From G958296245 sp963664035 (GTDB lineage: Bacteria > Chloroflexota > Dehalococcoidia > Lucifugimonadales > G958296245): a DNA stretch of 64,000 bases. The stretch spans positions 2,976,001 to 3,040,000 of the forward strand of contig OY760867.2 of the NCBI GenBank assembly GCA_963664035.2, read 5' to 3'. Shown in pieces: positions 7,684-15,237 of this stretch; positions within the stretch are counted from its first letter, which is position 1; the number at the start of each line of letters is the position of its first letter. The translations under genes were made by a program, and so were the position numbers. Under the pieces are notes generated by a model. The model had not been told where the DNA came from. It did not search any database and saw nothing but the letters and a program-made list of their open reading frames with translations.

Positions 7684-8895
7684 ATGGCGCTAGACCTCGC
7701 CCGCACCGCAACGCAGATAGAGGACATGTCCCATGCCCTCTCGTCGCGGCGTGGGGAGGCGGACCTGCGCGTGAGCAGGGCAACCGACGCGCTTGTCCGC
7801 ATCGACCCCGACGAGTACGAGCAGGTCAGGCAGCGCCGCGGGCGAGACCTGCAGGGCCCGATTCCCGAGATCCTGGAGCCCCCAGCCTCCCGCCGCGCGC
7901 CACCCGCAACACCACCCGACTTCACCGTGGCAGCTGCCGACGGCTCCCACATCGACGTCGACCGCCACGTGGCCGCCCGGTGCTTCCTGATCAACACCGG
8001 ACTCGCCGTCCTGAACTACGGCTCGCAGCCGGACGCCCACCTCTCCAGCCGGCCCAGGCTCTACGCCGGCGACGACGAGATCGTGATCGGCGACCCACTC
8101 ACCTACCGCCAGCAGGCGATAGAGGGCGCCGTGCTGGGCGCCAAGCGCACCGTGGAGGAGATGTGGGCGCTCGTCGAGGCCGTGAAGCGTACGCCGCCCG
8201 GCCTCCCGACGCTGGCGCTTGTGGACGGCTCGCTCATCATGCTCGGCCTCGTCGGCGCGCTGAACCAGGACTTCGTGCTCAGGGATCTCGTCGAGGAGGG
8301 CTTCGTACGCGCGCTGGAAGAGCTGGAGGAGATGGCCCGCGCGCGTCCGCTCGCCGTCGCCGGCTACGTCAGCCTCCCCGGCAGCGCCGAGGTCGTATCA
8401 GGCATACGCGCCGTCACCTGCCCCTACGACCTCGAGGGCGGCGGCTACCGGTGCAGCCACTACGGCCCCGGGCGCGACCCGTGCGATAGCTGCGTGGGCG
8501 GCGTCCGAGACCGCGACGTCTTCGCCCGCATCCTGGGACCGTCGCAGCGCTCCGCCCTCTTCGCCACGGGTTCGATGGCCGTCGAACAGTACTACATGGG
8601 CACCGGCGTCGCCTTCTTCTACGTTCACGCCGGGGAGGAGATAGGCCGCGTCGAGGTGCCTTCATGGGTGGCCGAGCGCCCCGATCTGCTGGGGCTCGCC
8701 CACGCGCTGGTCGTCGACCAGTGCGAACGCGGGCGCGGCTACCCGGTCGCGCTCATGGAAGCCCACGAGCAGGCCGTGGTCACCGGCGCCGACCGACGCT
8801 ACTTCGCGGAGTTGGTGGACGGCGCGCTCCAGCGCGGCGGCCTGGCCGTATACACCTCCGAGAAGGCGCTATCGAAGCGCCTCCGATGGCTATGA
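7684..8895 (+). CDS. nurA: NurA domain nuclease
   Basis: 403 residues. NurA is a Mn-dependent 5'-3' nuclease that works with the HerA translocase in DNA end resection. The family acidic motifs are visible: AAADGSHID (about residues 83-90) and LALVDGSL (about 177-184). A later DQCERGRGYPVALMEAHEQAV block resembles the C-terminal family motif. An unusual insert with CSHYGPGRDPCDSC (about 258-271) has cysteine spacing that could bind metal. herA lies three genes downstream, with coupled stops and starts throughout, which supports the assignment. Confidence 0.88.
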   Translation: MALDLARTATQIEDMSHALSSRRGEADLRVSRATDALVRIDPDEYEQVRQRRGRDLQGPIPEILEPPASRRAPPATPPDFTVAAADGSHIDVDRHVAARCFLINTGLAVLNYGSQPDAHLSSRPRLYAGDDEIVIGDPLTYRQQAIEGAVLGAKRTVEEMWALVEAVKRTPPGLPTLALVDGSLIMLGLVGALNQDFVLRDLVEEGFVRALEELEEMARARPLAVAGYVSLPGSAEVVSGIRAVTCPYDLEGGGYRCSHYGPGRDPCDSCVGGVRDRDVFARILGPSQRSALFATGSMAVEQYYMGTGVAFFYVHAGEEIGRVEVPSWVAERPDLLGLAHALVVDQCERGRGYPVALMEAHEQAVVTGADRRYFAELVDGALQRGGLAVYTSEKALSKRLRWL

Positions 8896-8899
8896 CCCG

Positions 8900-9409
8900 A
8901 TGAGGCCGCGCACACCCATGAGCAACGTCACCGTACGCGCCGCCAACGAGCACGACTGCCACGACCTGCTCGAGCTCTGGACCTGCCGAGGCGTCGCCAG
9001 GGGCACCCTCCAGACGCCCTTCACGTCGCTCGACCGCCAGAAGGCGCGCCTGCGAGACCTTCCGGAAGACGGCCACCACCTCGTCGCCGAGGTCGAAGGG
9101 CGCGTCGTCGGAAGCATCGTCCTAATCTGCGGCAAGGGCCGGCGCCGGCACACCGCCTCGATAGGCATGGGGGTCCACGACGACTTCCAGGGCCGCGGCA
9201 TAGGTACGGCGCTGATGAAGGCCGTTCTGGACATCGCCGACAACTGGCTGGACCTGAAGCGCGTCGAGCTGACGGTGTACACAGACAACGCGCCCGCCAT
9301 ACGCCTCTACGAGAAGGCCGGCTTCGCGGTGGAGGGTACCCACAGGGCGTACGCCGTCAGGGACGGCGAGCTCGTGGACAGCTACTGCATGGCAAGGTTG
9401 AAGCCGTGA
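8900..9409 (+). CDS. GNAT-family N-acetyltransferase
   Basis: 169 residues with the GNAT core: a GSIVLI strand, then MGVHDDFQGRGIGTALMKAVL (the acetyl-CoA-binding motif A, about residues 93-113), and the C-terminal LYEKAGFAVEGTHRAYAVRDG signature of RimI-like enzymes. The substrate is unknown. The gene lies between nurA and the herA partner genes, 4 nt after nurA, and its stop overlaps the next start by GTGA. An alternative start is ATG 8918. Its presence inside a resection operon is notable but may be incidental. Confidence 0.88.
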   Translation: MRPRTPMSNVTVRAANEHDCHDLLELWTCRGVARGTLQTPFTSLDRQKARLRDLPEDGHHLVAEVEGRVVGSIVLICGKGRRRHTASIGMGVHDDFQGRGIGTALMKAVLDIADNWLDLKRVELTVYTDNAPAIRLYEKAGFAVEGTHRAYAVRDGELVDSYCMARLKP

Positions 9410-10005
9410 CCATGCCCGAGGAGATCCGCGTCGGCGAGGTCGTGGAGGCATCCACCTCCGGCTTCGTCGCACAGTGCCACCGCCTCTACGACGCCCCGCC
9501 GCTGGGGGCGCTGCTGCGCTGCGGCCCACCCGGCACAGCCGTATACGCCGTAGTCGCCGAGGTGACGACGCGCAGCCTCGACCCGGGCAGGCGACCGACC
9601 GCCGTCGGCCATGACGAGGCCACCGAGGACGACGTGTACAGGCGCAATCCGCAGCTAACACGCCTGCTCTCCACCGAAGTCACAGCCGTCACCGTGGCCC
9701 ACGGCGCCGACGACGGCCGCCTCCTGCGCTACCTGCCGCCGTCGCCTCCGCGCATACACGCCTTCGTCTCCCTCTGCGACGCCGCCGAGATGCGCCGCCT
9801 CAGCGACTCCCTGGACTTCCTACCCGCCCTGCTCGCCGCGCCCGTGGCCAGCCCCGACGACGTCGCGGCCGCCTTCCTGCGCCAGGCCGCCGACGCCCAC
9901 GACGACCCCGATGCCTTCCTCGTCGCCGCCGGCAGGAACCTCGCCGCCCTCCTCGGCGCGCAGGTCCCGCGCCTCAACTCCCTGCTCAAGAGGCTCGCGC
10001 CGTGA
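9406..10005 (+). CDS. HAS-barrel-like protein of the HerA-NurA operon (unknown function)
   Basis: 199 residues with no catalytic motif recognised. The N-terminal 50 residues (GEVVEASTSGFVAQC, then LGALLRCG, then YAVVAEVTT) have the alternating strand-and-turn pattern of a HAS barrel, the small domain also found at the N-terminus of HerA. The C-terminal half is predicted helical, with many Ala and Leu. The start is GTG at 9406, overlapping the GNAT stop; the end overlaps the herA start as GTGA. The tight coupling suggests a structural partner of the HerA hexamer. This is inference; no family name was recognised with certainty. Confidence 0.65.
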   Translation: MTMPEEIRVGEVVEASTSGFVAQCHRLYDAPPLGALLRCGPPGTAVYAVVAEVTTRSLDPGRRPTAVGHDEATEDDVYRRNPQLTRLLSTEVTAVTVAHGADDGRLLRYLPPSPPRIHAFVSLCDAAEMRRLSDSLDFLPALLAAPVASPDDVAAAFLRQAADAHDDPDAFLVAAGRNLAALLGAQVPRLNSLLKRLAP

Positions 10006-11633
10006 ACGGCGGCAGGCTCGGCATGGTCGTCGGCGGCTCGCTGACCGAGGGCGTAGAGGTCAAGCTCGACCCGGGCGCATCCGTGGAGGACGTACGCGTC
10101 GGCTCCTTCGTCAGCGTCCAGGGCGAGCGGATGCGCTTCTTCGGCGTCGTTACCGACGTCGCCCTAGACGCCACCGACCAGGCCCTCAGGGGCACGCCCC
10201 CCGACGTGTCCAACCCATTCATCGCCCGCGTCGTCTCCGGCACAGCCGCATACGGCGCGCTCAAGGTCGAGCCCATGCTCACCATCGGCGGGGGCGGCGC
10301 CGTGCTGGGAGAGGACGGCCCATCGCCCGCGAAGACCGTCCCAGCCCACTTCTCCGCCGTGTCCGCCGCCACCGACGCCGACATCGAGACCGTCTTCGGC
10401 GCGCCCGACGAGCGCCGGTTCTGGATAGGCAACCCAATGGACATGGAGTCCAAGCTCTGCATAGACGTCGAGGAATTGGTCAAGCGCAGCAACGGCGTCT
10501 TCGGCAAGAGCGGCACCGGCAAGACCTTCCTAACGCGCCTGCTGCTCATCGGCATCCTACAGGGCCGCAGGGCCAGCAACCTAGTCTTCGACATGCAGAG
10601 CGAGTACGGCTGGAAGGGCTACAGCGAGGGCGGCGCGGAGGTCAAGGGCCTCAAGCAGCTATTCTCCTCGCAGGTCGCCCTCTTCTCCCTGGACGAGGAC
10701 AGCTCGAAGCGCCGCGGCATCAACCCCGACTACGTGGTGCGCATCGGCTACGAGGAGGTGGAGCCGGAGGACGTAGCCATGCTCCGCGAGACCCTCGGCC
10801 TCTCCGAGGTCGCCGCCGACGCCGCCTTCTCCCTCCAGCGCGAGTACGGCAAGCGCTGGCTGAACCGCTTCCTCGACCTCTCCGGGCGCGAGGAGGTCGC
10901 CGAGGTGGCCGAGCGCATGAACGTCAACCAGAGCGCCCTCATCACCCTCCAGAACCGCCTGCGCCGGCTCGCCCGCCTCGACTTCATGGACAGGTCCGCG
11001 GCCCACGACTCGGTGAACCGGATAATCGAGTACCTCGACCGCGGCATGCACGTGGTGCTCGAGTTCGGGCGCCACGGCAGCAACCTAGCCGCCTACATCC
11101 TCGTCGCCAACCTGATCACCCGCCGCATCCACGACCGCTACGTCGACCGCAAGGAGCGCGCCATGGGCGACCCCGCCCAGGAGCCGCGCCCGCTCGTCAT
11201 CACCATCGAGGAGGCGCACAAGTTCCTCACCCCGTCCGTAGCCTCCCAGACCACCTTCGGCGCCATCGCCCGCGAGATGCGCAAGTACAACGTAACGCTG
11301 CTCATCGTCGACCAGCGCCCCAGCGGCATCGACGACGAGGTGATGAGCCAGCTCGGCACCAAGATCACCTGCCTGCTGGACAACGACAAGGACGTCGACG
11401 CCGTGCTAACGGGCGTATCCGGCAGCCGCAAGCTGCGAACGGTCCTGGCCCGGCTGGAGTCGAAGCAGCAGGCCCTGGCCTTCGGCCACGCATTGCCCAT
11501 GCCCGTCGTATTCCAGACCCGCGACTACGGCTCCGCCGAGTCCTACCGCGACCTCGGCTGGCGCGACGCCGCGGACCTCAAGGCGGAGGTGGAGCGCGAC
11601 CTAGAAGACCTCTTCGGCCCATCCGGCCCGTGA
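10002..11633 (+). CDS. herA: HerA-like hexameric DNA translocase ATPase
   Basis: 543 residues starting at GTG 10002. The N-terminal HAS-barrel region (GRLGMVVGGSLTEGVEVKL) is followed by the FtsK/HerA ATPase core. Walker A is GKSGTGKT (residues 168-175), the Walker B region is LVITIEEAHKFL (about 398-409), and the arginine-finger region follows REMRKYNVTLLIVDQRPS. The C-terminus (LTGVSGSRKLRTVLARLE) is typical of bacterial HerA relatives. It works with NurA to resect DNA ends. It is last in the selB-nurA-herA run, with the convergent 5S gene downstream. Confidence 0.92.
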   Translation: MNGGRLGMVVGGSLTEGVEVKLDPGASVEDVRVGSFVSVQGERMRFFGVVTDVALDATDQALRGTPPDVSNPFIARVVSGTAAYGALKVEPMLTIGGGGAVLGEDGPSPAKTVPAHFSAVSAATDADIETVFGAPDERRFWIGNPMDMESKLCIDVEELVKRSNGVFGKSGTGKTFLTRLLLIGILQGRRASNLVFDMQSEYGWKGYSEGGAEVKGLKQLFSSQVALFSLDEDSSKRRGINPDYVVRIGYEEVEPEDVAMLRETLGLSEVAADAAFSLQREYGKRWLNRFLDLSGREEVAEVAERMNVNQSALITLQNRLRRLARLDFMDRSAAHDSVNRIIEYLDRGMHVVLEFGRHGSNLAAYILVANLITRRIHDRYVDRKERAMGDPAQEPRPLVITIEEAHKFLTPSVASQTTFGAIAREMRKYNVTLLIVDQRPSGIDDEVMSQLGTKITCLLDNDKDVDAVLTGVSGSRKLRTVLARLESKQQALAFGHALPMPVVFQTRDYGSAESYRDLGWRDAADLKAEVERDLEDLFGPSGP

Positions 11634-11691
11634 TTCTCCGCAGCCCAGGCGCGCGGCAGTCTTCGAGGCGACGGGGGCAGAAAAATCAAGC

Positions 11692-11811
11692 CCCCTGGCG
11701 ATGGCCTATTTTCCCACACCCTCGCGAGTGCAGTATCGTCGGCGCTGAGGCGTTTCACTACCGTGTTCGGGATGGGAACGGGTGGTTCCGCCTCGCTTGA
11801 ATCACCAGGGG
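11692..11811 (-). rRNA. rrf: 5S ribosomal RNA
   Basis: 120 nt on the minus strand. The ends pair: 5' CCCCTGGTGAT with 3' ATCGCCAGGGG. The interior contains the conserved CCCATCCCGAACACGG and the loop around GTGGGAAAATAGG. No 16S or 23S sequence lies next to it: the flanks are herA (convergent) and a DUF3500 gene. A dedicated promoter is visible just upstream. On the 3' side a T-run follows within about 12 nt and could act in termination. Confidence 0.95.
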
Positions 11812-11827
11812 ACCTGACCTTGAAGAT

Positions 11828-11857
11828 AGTATAGGGGCGCAGCGGCCCCGCCGTCAA
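11828..11857 (-). promoter_or_regulatory. promoter of the 5S rRNA gene
   Basis: On the minus strand TTGACG (11852-11857) is followed by an 18-nt GC-rich spacer and TATACT (11828-11833). The hexamer ends 16 nt before the mature 5S 5' end. The GC-rich stretch between -10 and gene seen in stringently controlled promoters is not obvious. Confidence 0.65.
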
Positions 11858-11881
11858 CGGCGATTCCTGGCCCGGACGCGC

Positions 11882-12865
11882 TCAGAGCACTTCGTGGAGC
11901 AGCTTGCGCTCCTCCAGGATGTCGTAGGCGAAGTCGTTGTTGACGTCGCGCCAGACCGAGTGGATGTGGTTGGCGCCGTTCTGCTGGTTGTCGAACTCGA
12001 CGAGGAAGTTGGGGCCGACGATGTTGTAGTAGTGACCCTGTCCCTTCTCCGTCGCGCCGCCCCACGCGAAGTAGACCGCGTCCAACTCGCCGCCGCGCAG
12101 CGCCGCCAGCTTCCCCTCCGCGACGTCGGGCGCGGCCTGCCTGACGTACTCCGTCGCCAGGGACATCAGTACCTCCCGCTGCACACGGCTCATCCGGGAC
12201 GCCGCCAGCCCCTGCTCGGGCGGCAGCATGGGCCGGGTAGCGTTGTAGGTGATGATCTCGAAGGGCACCTTCTCGAACAGCAGCGCCTTCGACATCTGCG
12301 CCTTGTCGAAGCTGCCGATCAGCTCGAAGGCCAGGTCCTCCCTCGCGCCCAGCAGGCGCAGCCCCTCGCTGGGGCCGTACCTGACCTTGGCCGGGTTGGA
12401 ACCGAAGAACAGCGGCGTCGTGGAGAGCACCTCGTCGCCCCAGGCGCTGAAGTTGAGCGACATGTGGTGGCCCTCCGCCTTCCAGCCCCACGGGCCCTCC
12501 CCGACGGGGTCTCCGAAGACGGTGAAGTAATATAGCTCCGGGTCGCGCCGGTACCGGACGTTGCCCTCGTCCTTCTCGACCCTCGCCAGTATCAGCTCAT
12601 GGTCGATGATACCCCGCGCCTTCCGGTAGGCGTCGGCGCTCAGGCCGCTCTCCATGACGGCGAACGCCTGGCGCCGCTGGTCGGCGGTCATGTCCCTGAT
12701 GGGCAGCCCGTGGCGGTTCTGCGGGCGGTGTATCCAGTAGACCCGCTCCACGTCGAGGTAGTGGTAGACGGCCCTCGCCCTCTGCTCGGGGCCCAGGCCG
12801 TCGAGGAACCGGGCGGCCGCCTTGGCCATCCGCCGCGCCGTGGTGGGAGCGGTCTGCGTGGTCAT
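11882..12865 (-). CDS. DUF3500 domain protein
   Basis: 327 residues. The pattern ELYYFTVFGDP...GPWGWKAEGHHMSLNFS (about residues 115-142) and the C-terminal YYNIVGPNFLVEFDNQQNGANHIHSVWRD block are characteristic of DUF3500, a family of unknown function. The repeated His, Trp and Asn residues suggest a metal or ligand site, which is inference. No signal peptide is seen. The first residues MTTQTA also begin the NHL protein at 36037. It lies 10 nt downstream of the small monooxygenase on the same strand, so the two are probably one transcript. Confidence 0.85.
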   Translation of the reverse strand: MTTQTAPTTARRMAKAAARFLDGLGPEQRARAVYHYLDVERVYWIHRPQNRHGLPIRDMTADQRRQAFAVMESGLSADAYRKARGIIDHELILARVEKDEGNVRYRRDPELYYFTVFGDPVGEGPWGWKAEGHHMSLNFSAWGDEVLSTTPLFFGSNPAKVRYGPSEGLRLLGAREDLAFELIGSFDKAQMSKALLFEKVPFEIITYNATRPMLPPEQGLAASRMSRVQREVLMSLATEYVRQAAPDVAEGKLAALRGGELDAVYFAWGGATEKGQGHYYNIVGPNFLVEFDNQQNGANHIHSVWRDVNNDFAYDILEERKLLHEVL

Positions 12866-12875
12866 GCGTCCCTCC

Positions 12876-13211
12876 CTAGTACCATTCGTCGTCGGGGGGC
12901 CAGATCTGGTGCGTGCCGCGCTGGTTCCCAGGGCCGCGCTCGGCGCCGTGCGGGAGCACCTGCATTCGCGGGCTCCACTTGGTGTAGAAGTTGAGGAAGT
13001 GCGCGGACTCGCGGTGCGTATTGAACGCCTGCTCGTCCCTGTAGACCTCGTAGAGCCATATCACGTCGTCGTCGCGGGCGTCCTGGATGATGTCGAACCT
13101 CAGCACCCCCGGCTCGGTCTTCACGGAGGCGGTCGCGTTGACCTTCAGCGCCTCCAGGTATGGCTCCTTGTAGCCTTGCTCTATTCGGATGGGTACGAGG
13201 ATGATGAACAT
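12876..13211 (-). CDS. Antibiotic biosynthesis monooxygenase (ABM) superfamily protein
   Basis: 111 residues. The ABM ferredoxin-like fold is read from MFIILVPIRIEQGYKEPYLE at the start, then EPGVLRFDIIQD, LYEVYRDEQAFNTHRESAHF and FYTKW. Relatives such as YgiN act on quinols or other aromatic compounds without cofactor; the substrate here is unknown. The C-terminus extends about 15 residues beyond the core, ending in WPPDDEWY. It is first in a two-gene unit with the DUF3500 gene and has a recognisable promoter. Confidence 0.88.
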   Translation of the reverse strand: MFIILVPIRIEQGYKEPYLEALKVNATASVKTEPGVLRFDIIQDARDDDVIWLYEVYRDEQAFNTHRESAHFLNFYTKWSPRMQVLPHGAERGPGNQRGTHQIWPPDDEWY

Positions 13212-13242
13212 GTGCCGTGCGCTCCCCGGTCAGGCTGCACGG

Positions 13243-13271
13243 AACGTAGCACACAACCGCGTCCGGCTCAA
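13243..13271 (-). promoter_or_regulatory. promoter of the monooxygenase / DUF3500 unit
   Basis: Minus strand TTGAGC (13266-13271), a 17-nt spacer, then TACGTT (13243-13248) with an extended TGc. The spacer shares GGTTGTGTG with the rpoB promoter at the same position. Confidence 0.5.
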
Positions 13272-13309
13272 CCCCCGTCCACCCCACCAGACCCCACCGG
13301 ACGTTGCGG

Positions 13310-15223
13310 TTAGCGTTTGCCTCCGCTATTGGACGGGAGGACCTCTATCTGGAGGGTGGCCAGCACGGCGCCGCTGCCGATCGTCACCAGCTTGACGGTC
13401 GCCCTCCCGACGTTGCACCCGGTCACAGTCTCGGTGATGGGCGCCGCGCTCTCGGCGCCGAAGATGCCGTACCCGTCGCACGAGCCGGTCAAGGTCAGGT
13501 GGTGTGACGTCGAAATCCTGACCAGCAGGTTGGCCGGATTGACGCCGTGCGCGGTCACCTTCGTCGATCCGCCCTTGACTATCGAGGTCGATCCTATGCT
13601 GAGCTTGCCGGTGGGCGTGGGGGTTGCCGTAGGCTTCGGAGCGGGCGTGGGCGTAGGCGTTGGCGTGGGCGTTGCAGTTGGCGTAGGCGTGGGGGTTGCT
13701 GTAGGCGTAGGCGTGGGGGTGGGTGTAGGCGTGGGTGTGGACGTTGCCGTGGGCGTGGGAGTAGGCGTAAGCGTGGAGGCATCGGCCTTGCGCACCCGCA
13801 GCATCAGCTTGTCGCCCGCGTTCCAGGGACGGCTGGCCGACGTCCAGCTCAGCGTGCCGCCGCTCTCCGTCGCGTCGGCAACGATCAGCGACAGCGTGGT
13901 CGTGCCGTCCAGGGCGATGAAGTCCAGCGCGTGGCCGGTCACGTCGATGTCCAGGTCCGCCGTGACCCGTCCCGACTGCCACGAGATCGTGCCCACGGTG
14001 GTGGTACCAATGACCGCTGTGCTGGAGGCGTACGGGTCGAAGAACGATTCCGCGAGGGTGCCGGCCGGTGCCGTGACCGTCACGTGAAACTCGTCCTTGT
14101 TCCTGAGCCGTTCGTCGTAGAAGTCGCAGATCAGCCACAGGGGTTCACGCCAGTTGTAGAAGAAACTGTACTTGCCCGCAGGCAACGGGCGCACGAATGT
14201 TGAGTGACCCGGCCGATTGGCGAACAAGTGAGCATCGGGGCCCTCGTACCAGGCTGGGGCGTTCGCTTTCGAGGCATCTAACTCGGCAGGCACGTAGCGG
14301 AGGGCGTCGGAGCCGGCCGGCTGCCCGGACGCTGCCGCGAATTGCTCGACTCTATGAGTCTTCGGTAGCTGATCCAAGCCGCGCCGTATCGTGTAGGCGT
14401 CCCGGACGCACTGCTCAGCCTCAGCAGTTCCGCCGCTGTCCTGAACCCAGCGCTGTATCTTCGCTATCTCTCGCTTCACCGCACTCAGCGTGATAGTGGG
14501 GGTTGTCGATGTGGCCGCTCTTGCTGCTCCCGTCCCCTTGGCGACCAGCCCTGCACTCTGCACAGGTGCAGGCGAGTCCGGGTCGTCCAGATAGAACACG
14601 GGGTCGGGCGGTGCGCCCCTGGTGCTCGCTGACCCCTTGGTCGCCGTGCTCGCGGTCGTCGTGGACACTGCCGGGAGCCACGCTTTGTACTCGTCGCTGT
14701 CGACCGTGACATTTATGCCGGGGGCGTGGTCCAGCATCCCCAGGTAGAGCCGTCCGGTCGGCTCGTCGCGCCGCAGGAACACAATCGCGTCCCTGTCGTC
14801 CCAGCGCCGGTCTCGTGCTGACAGCAGCTCCCGCGCCTTCTCCTTTGCCTGGCTCTGCGTCATGTTGATATAGAGCGGGTTGTTGTACTTGTAGATCAGG
14901 GCCGTGAGTGTCGTGCCGCCCGTGCCCTTGAGGTACTCGATAACGTCGAACGTGACGTCGAGAGCCGGGTGGTAGCCCCGGTCAATCTCCGGGCCGCCCA
15001 AGCGGTCGGGCCAGCGCGTGTGCGGCGAGTGTACGCCGACCGCCTCCACGGATCTGAACCGCACCCTTGCGATCACCTTGGCGTCCGCCATTATCTCGGT
15101 GTGCTCCCTTGGGTACAGACCGTAATGCTCCAGCCCCTTGATCACCTCGACCTTGGGAGACGAGCAGGCGAGGGCGACCAGCCCCAACAGCGCAGCGCTC
15201 AACACCCTCGATGCCGTCCTCAT
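13310..15223 (-). CDS. Secreted lipoprotein-like protein with Thr-Pro linker and C-terminal beta domain
   Basis: 637 residues. The N-terminus has Arg residues, a hydrophobic stretch LSAALLGLVALAC and a Cys at position 20. This looks like a lipobox, although Ala at -3 is not canonical. Residues 25-180 form an unnamed globular region (VIARVRFRSVEAVGVHSPH ... DAIVFLRRDEPTGRLYLG). A later region, DIDVTGHALDFIALDGTTTLSLIVADA, resembles a beta-sandwich. About 60 residues of (TP)n linker follow, then a 90-residue domain with one pair of Cys. That last domain is homologous to the one spanning 17400-17660. Probably anchored at the cell surface. It is immediately downstream of the metzincin gene (14 nt). 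Confidence 0.7.
   Translation of the reverse strand: MRTASRVLSAALLGLVALACSSPKVEVIKGLEHYGLYPREHTEIMADAKVIARVRFRSVEAVGVHSPHTRWPDRLGGPEIDRGYHPALDVTFDVIEYLKGTGGTTLTALIYKYNNPLYINMTQSQAKEKARELLSARDRRWDDRDAIVFLRRDEPTGRLYLGMLDHAPGINVTVDSDEYKAWLPAVSTTTASTATKGSASTRGAPPDPVFYLDDPDSPAPVQSAGLVAKGTGAARAATSTTPTITLSAVKREIAKIQRWVQDSGGTAEAEQCVRDAYTIRRGLDQLPKTHRVEQFAAASGQPAGSDALRYVPAELDASKANAPAWYEGPDAHLFANRPGHSTFVRPLPAGKYSFFYNWREPLWLICDFYDERLRNKDEFHVTVTAPAGTLAESFFDPYASSTAVIGTTTVGTISWQSGRVTADLDIDVTGHALDFIALDGTTTLSLIVADATESGGTLSWTSASRPWNAGDKLMLRVRKADASTLTPTPTPTATSTPTPTPTPTPTPTATPTPTPTATPTPTPTPTPAPKPTATPTPTGKLSIGSTSIVKGGSTKVTAHGVNPANLLVRISTSHHLTLTGSCDGYGIFGAESAAPITETVTGCNVGRATVKLVTIGSGAVLATLQIEVLPSNSGGKR
13600..13775 (-). 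repeat. GC-rich minisatellite encoding the Thr-Pro linker
   Basis: Imperfect 6- and 12-bp units of the type GGCGTA/GGCGTG (plus strand) encode alternating Thr-Pro and Ala-Thr-Pro. Similar arrays lie at about 17680-17765 and 18061-18307. Confidence 0.8.
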
Positions 15224-15237
15224 GTCGCGCCTCCCGG

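Noticed and set aside
9911..11800. Plus-strand ORF of 629 codons rich in Arg and Pro
   Set aside because: It is a frame shadow of herA and runs into the 5S gene; it has no family features.
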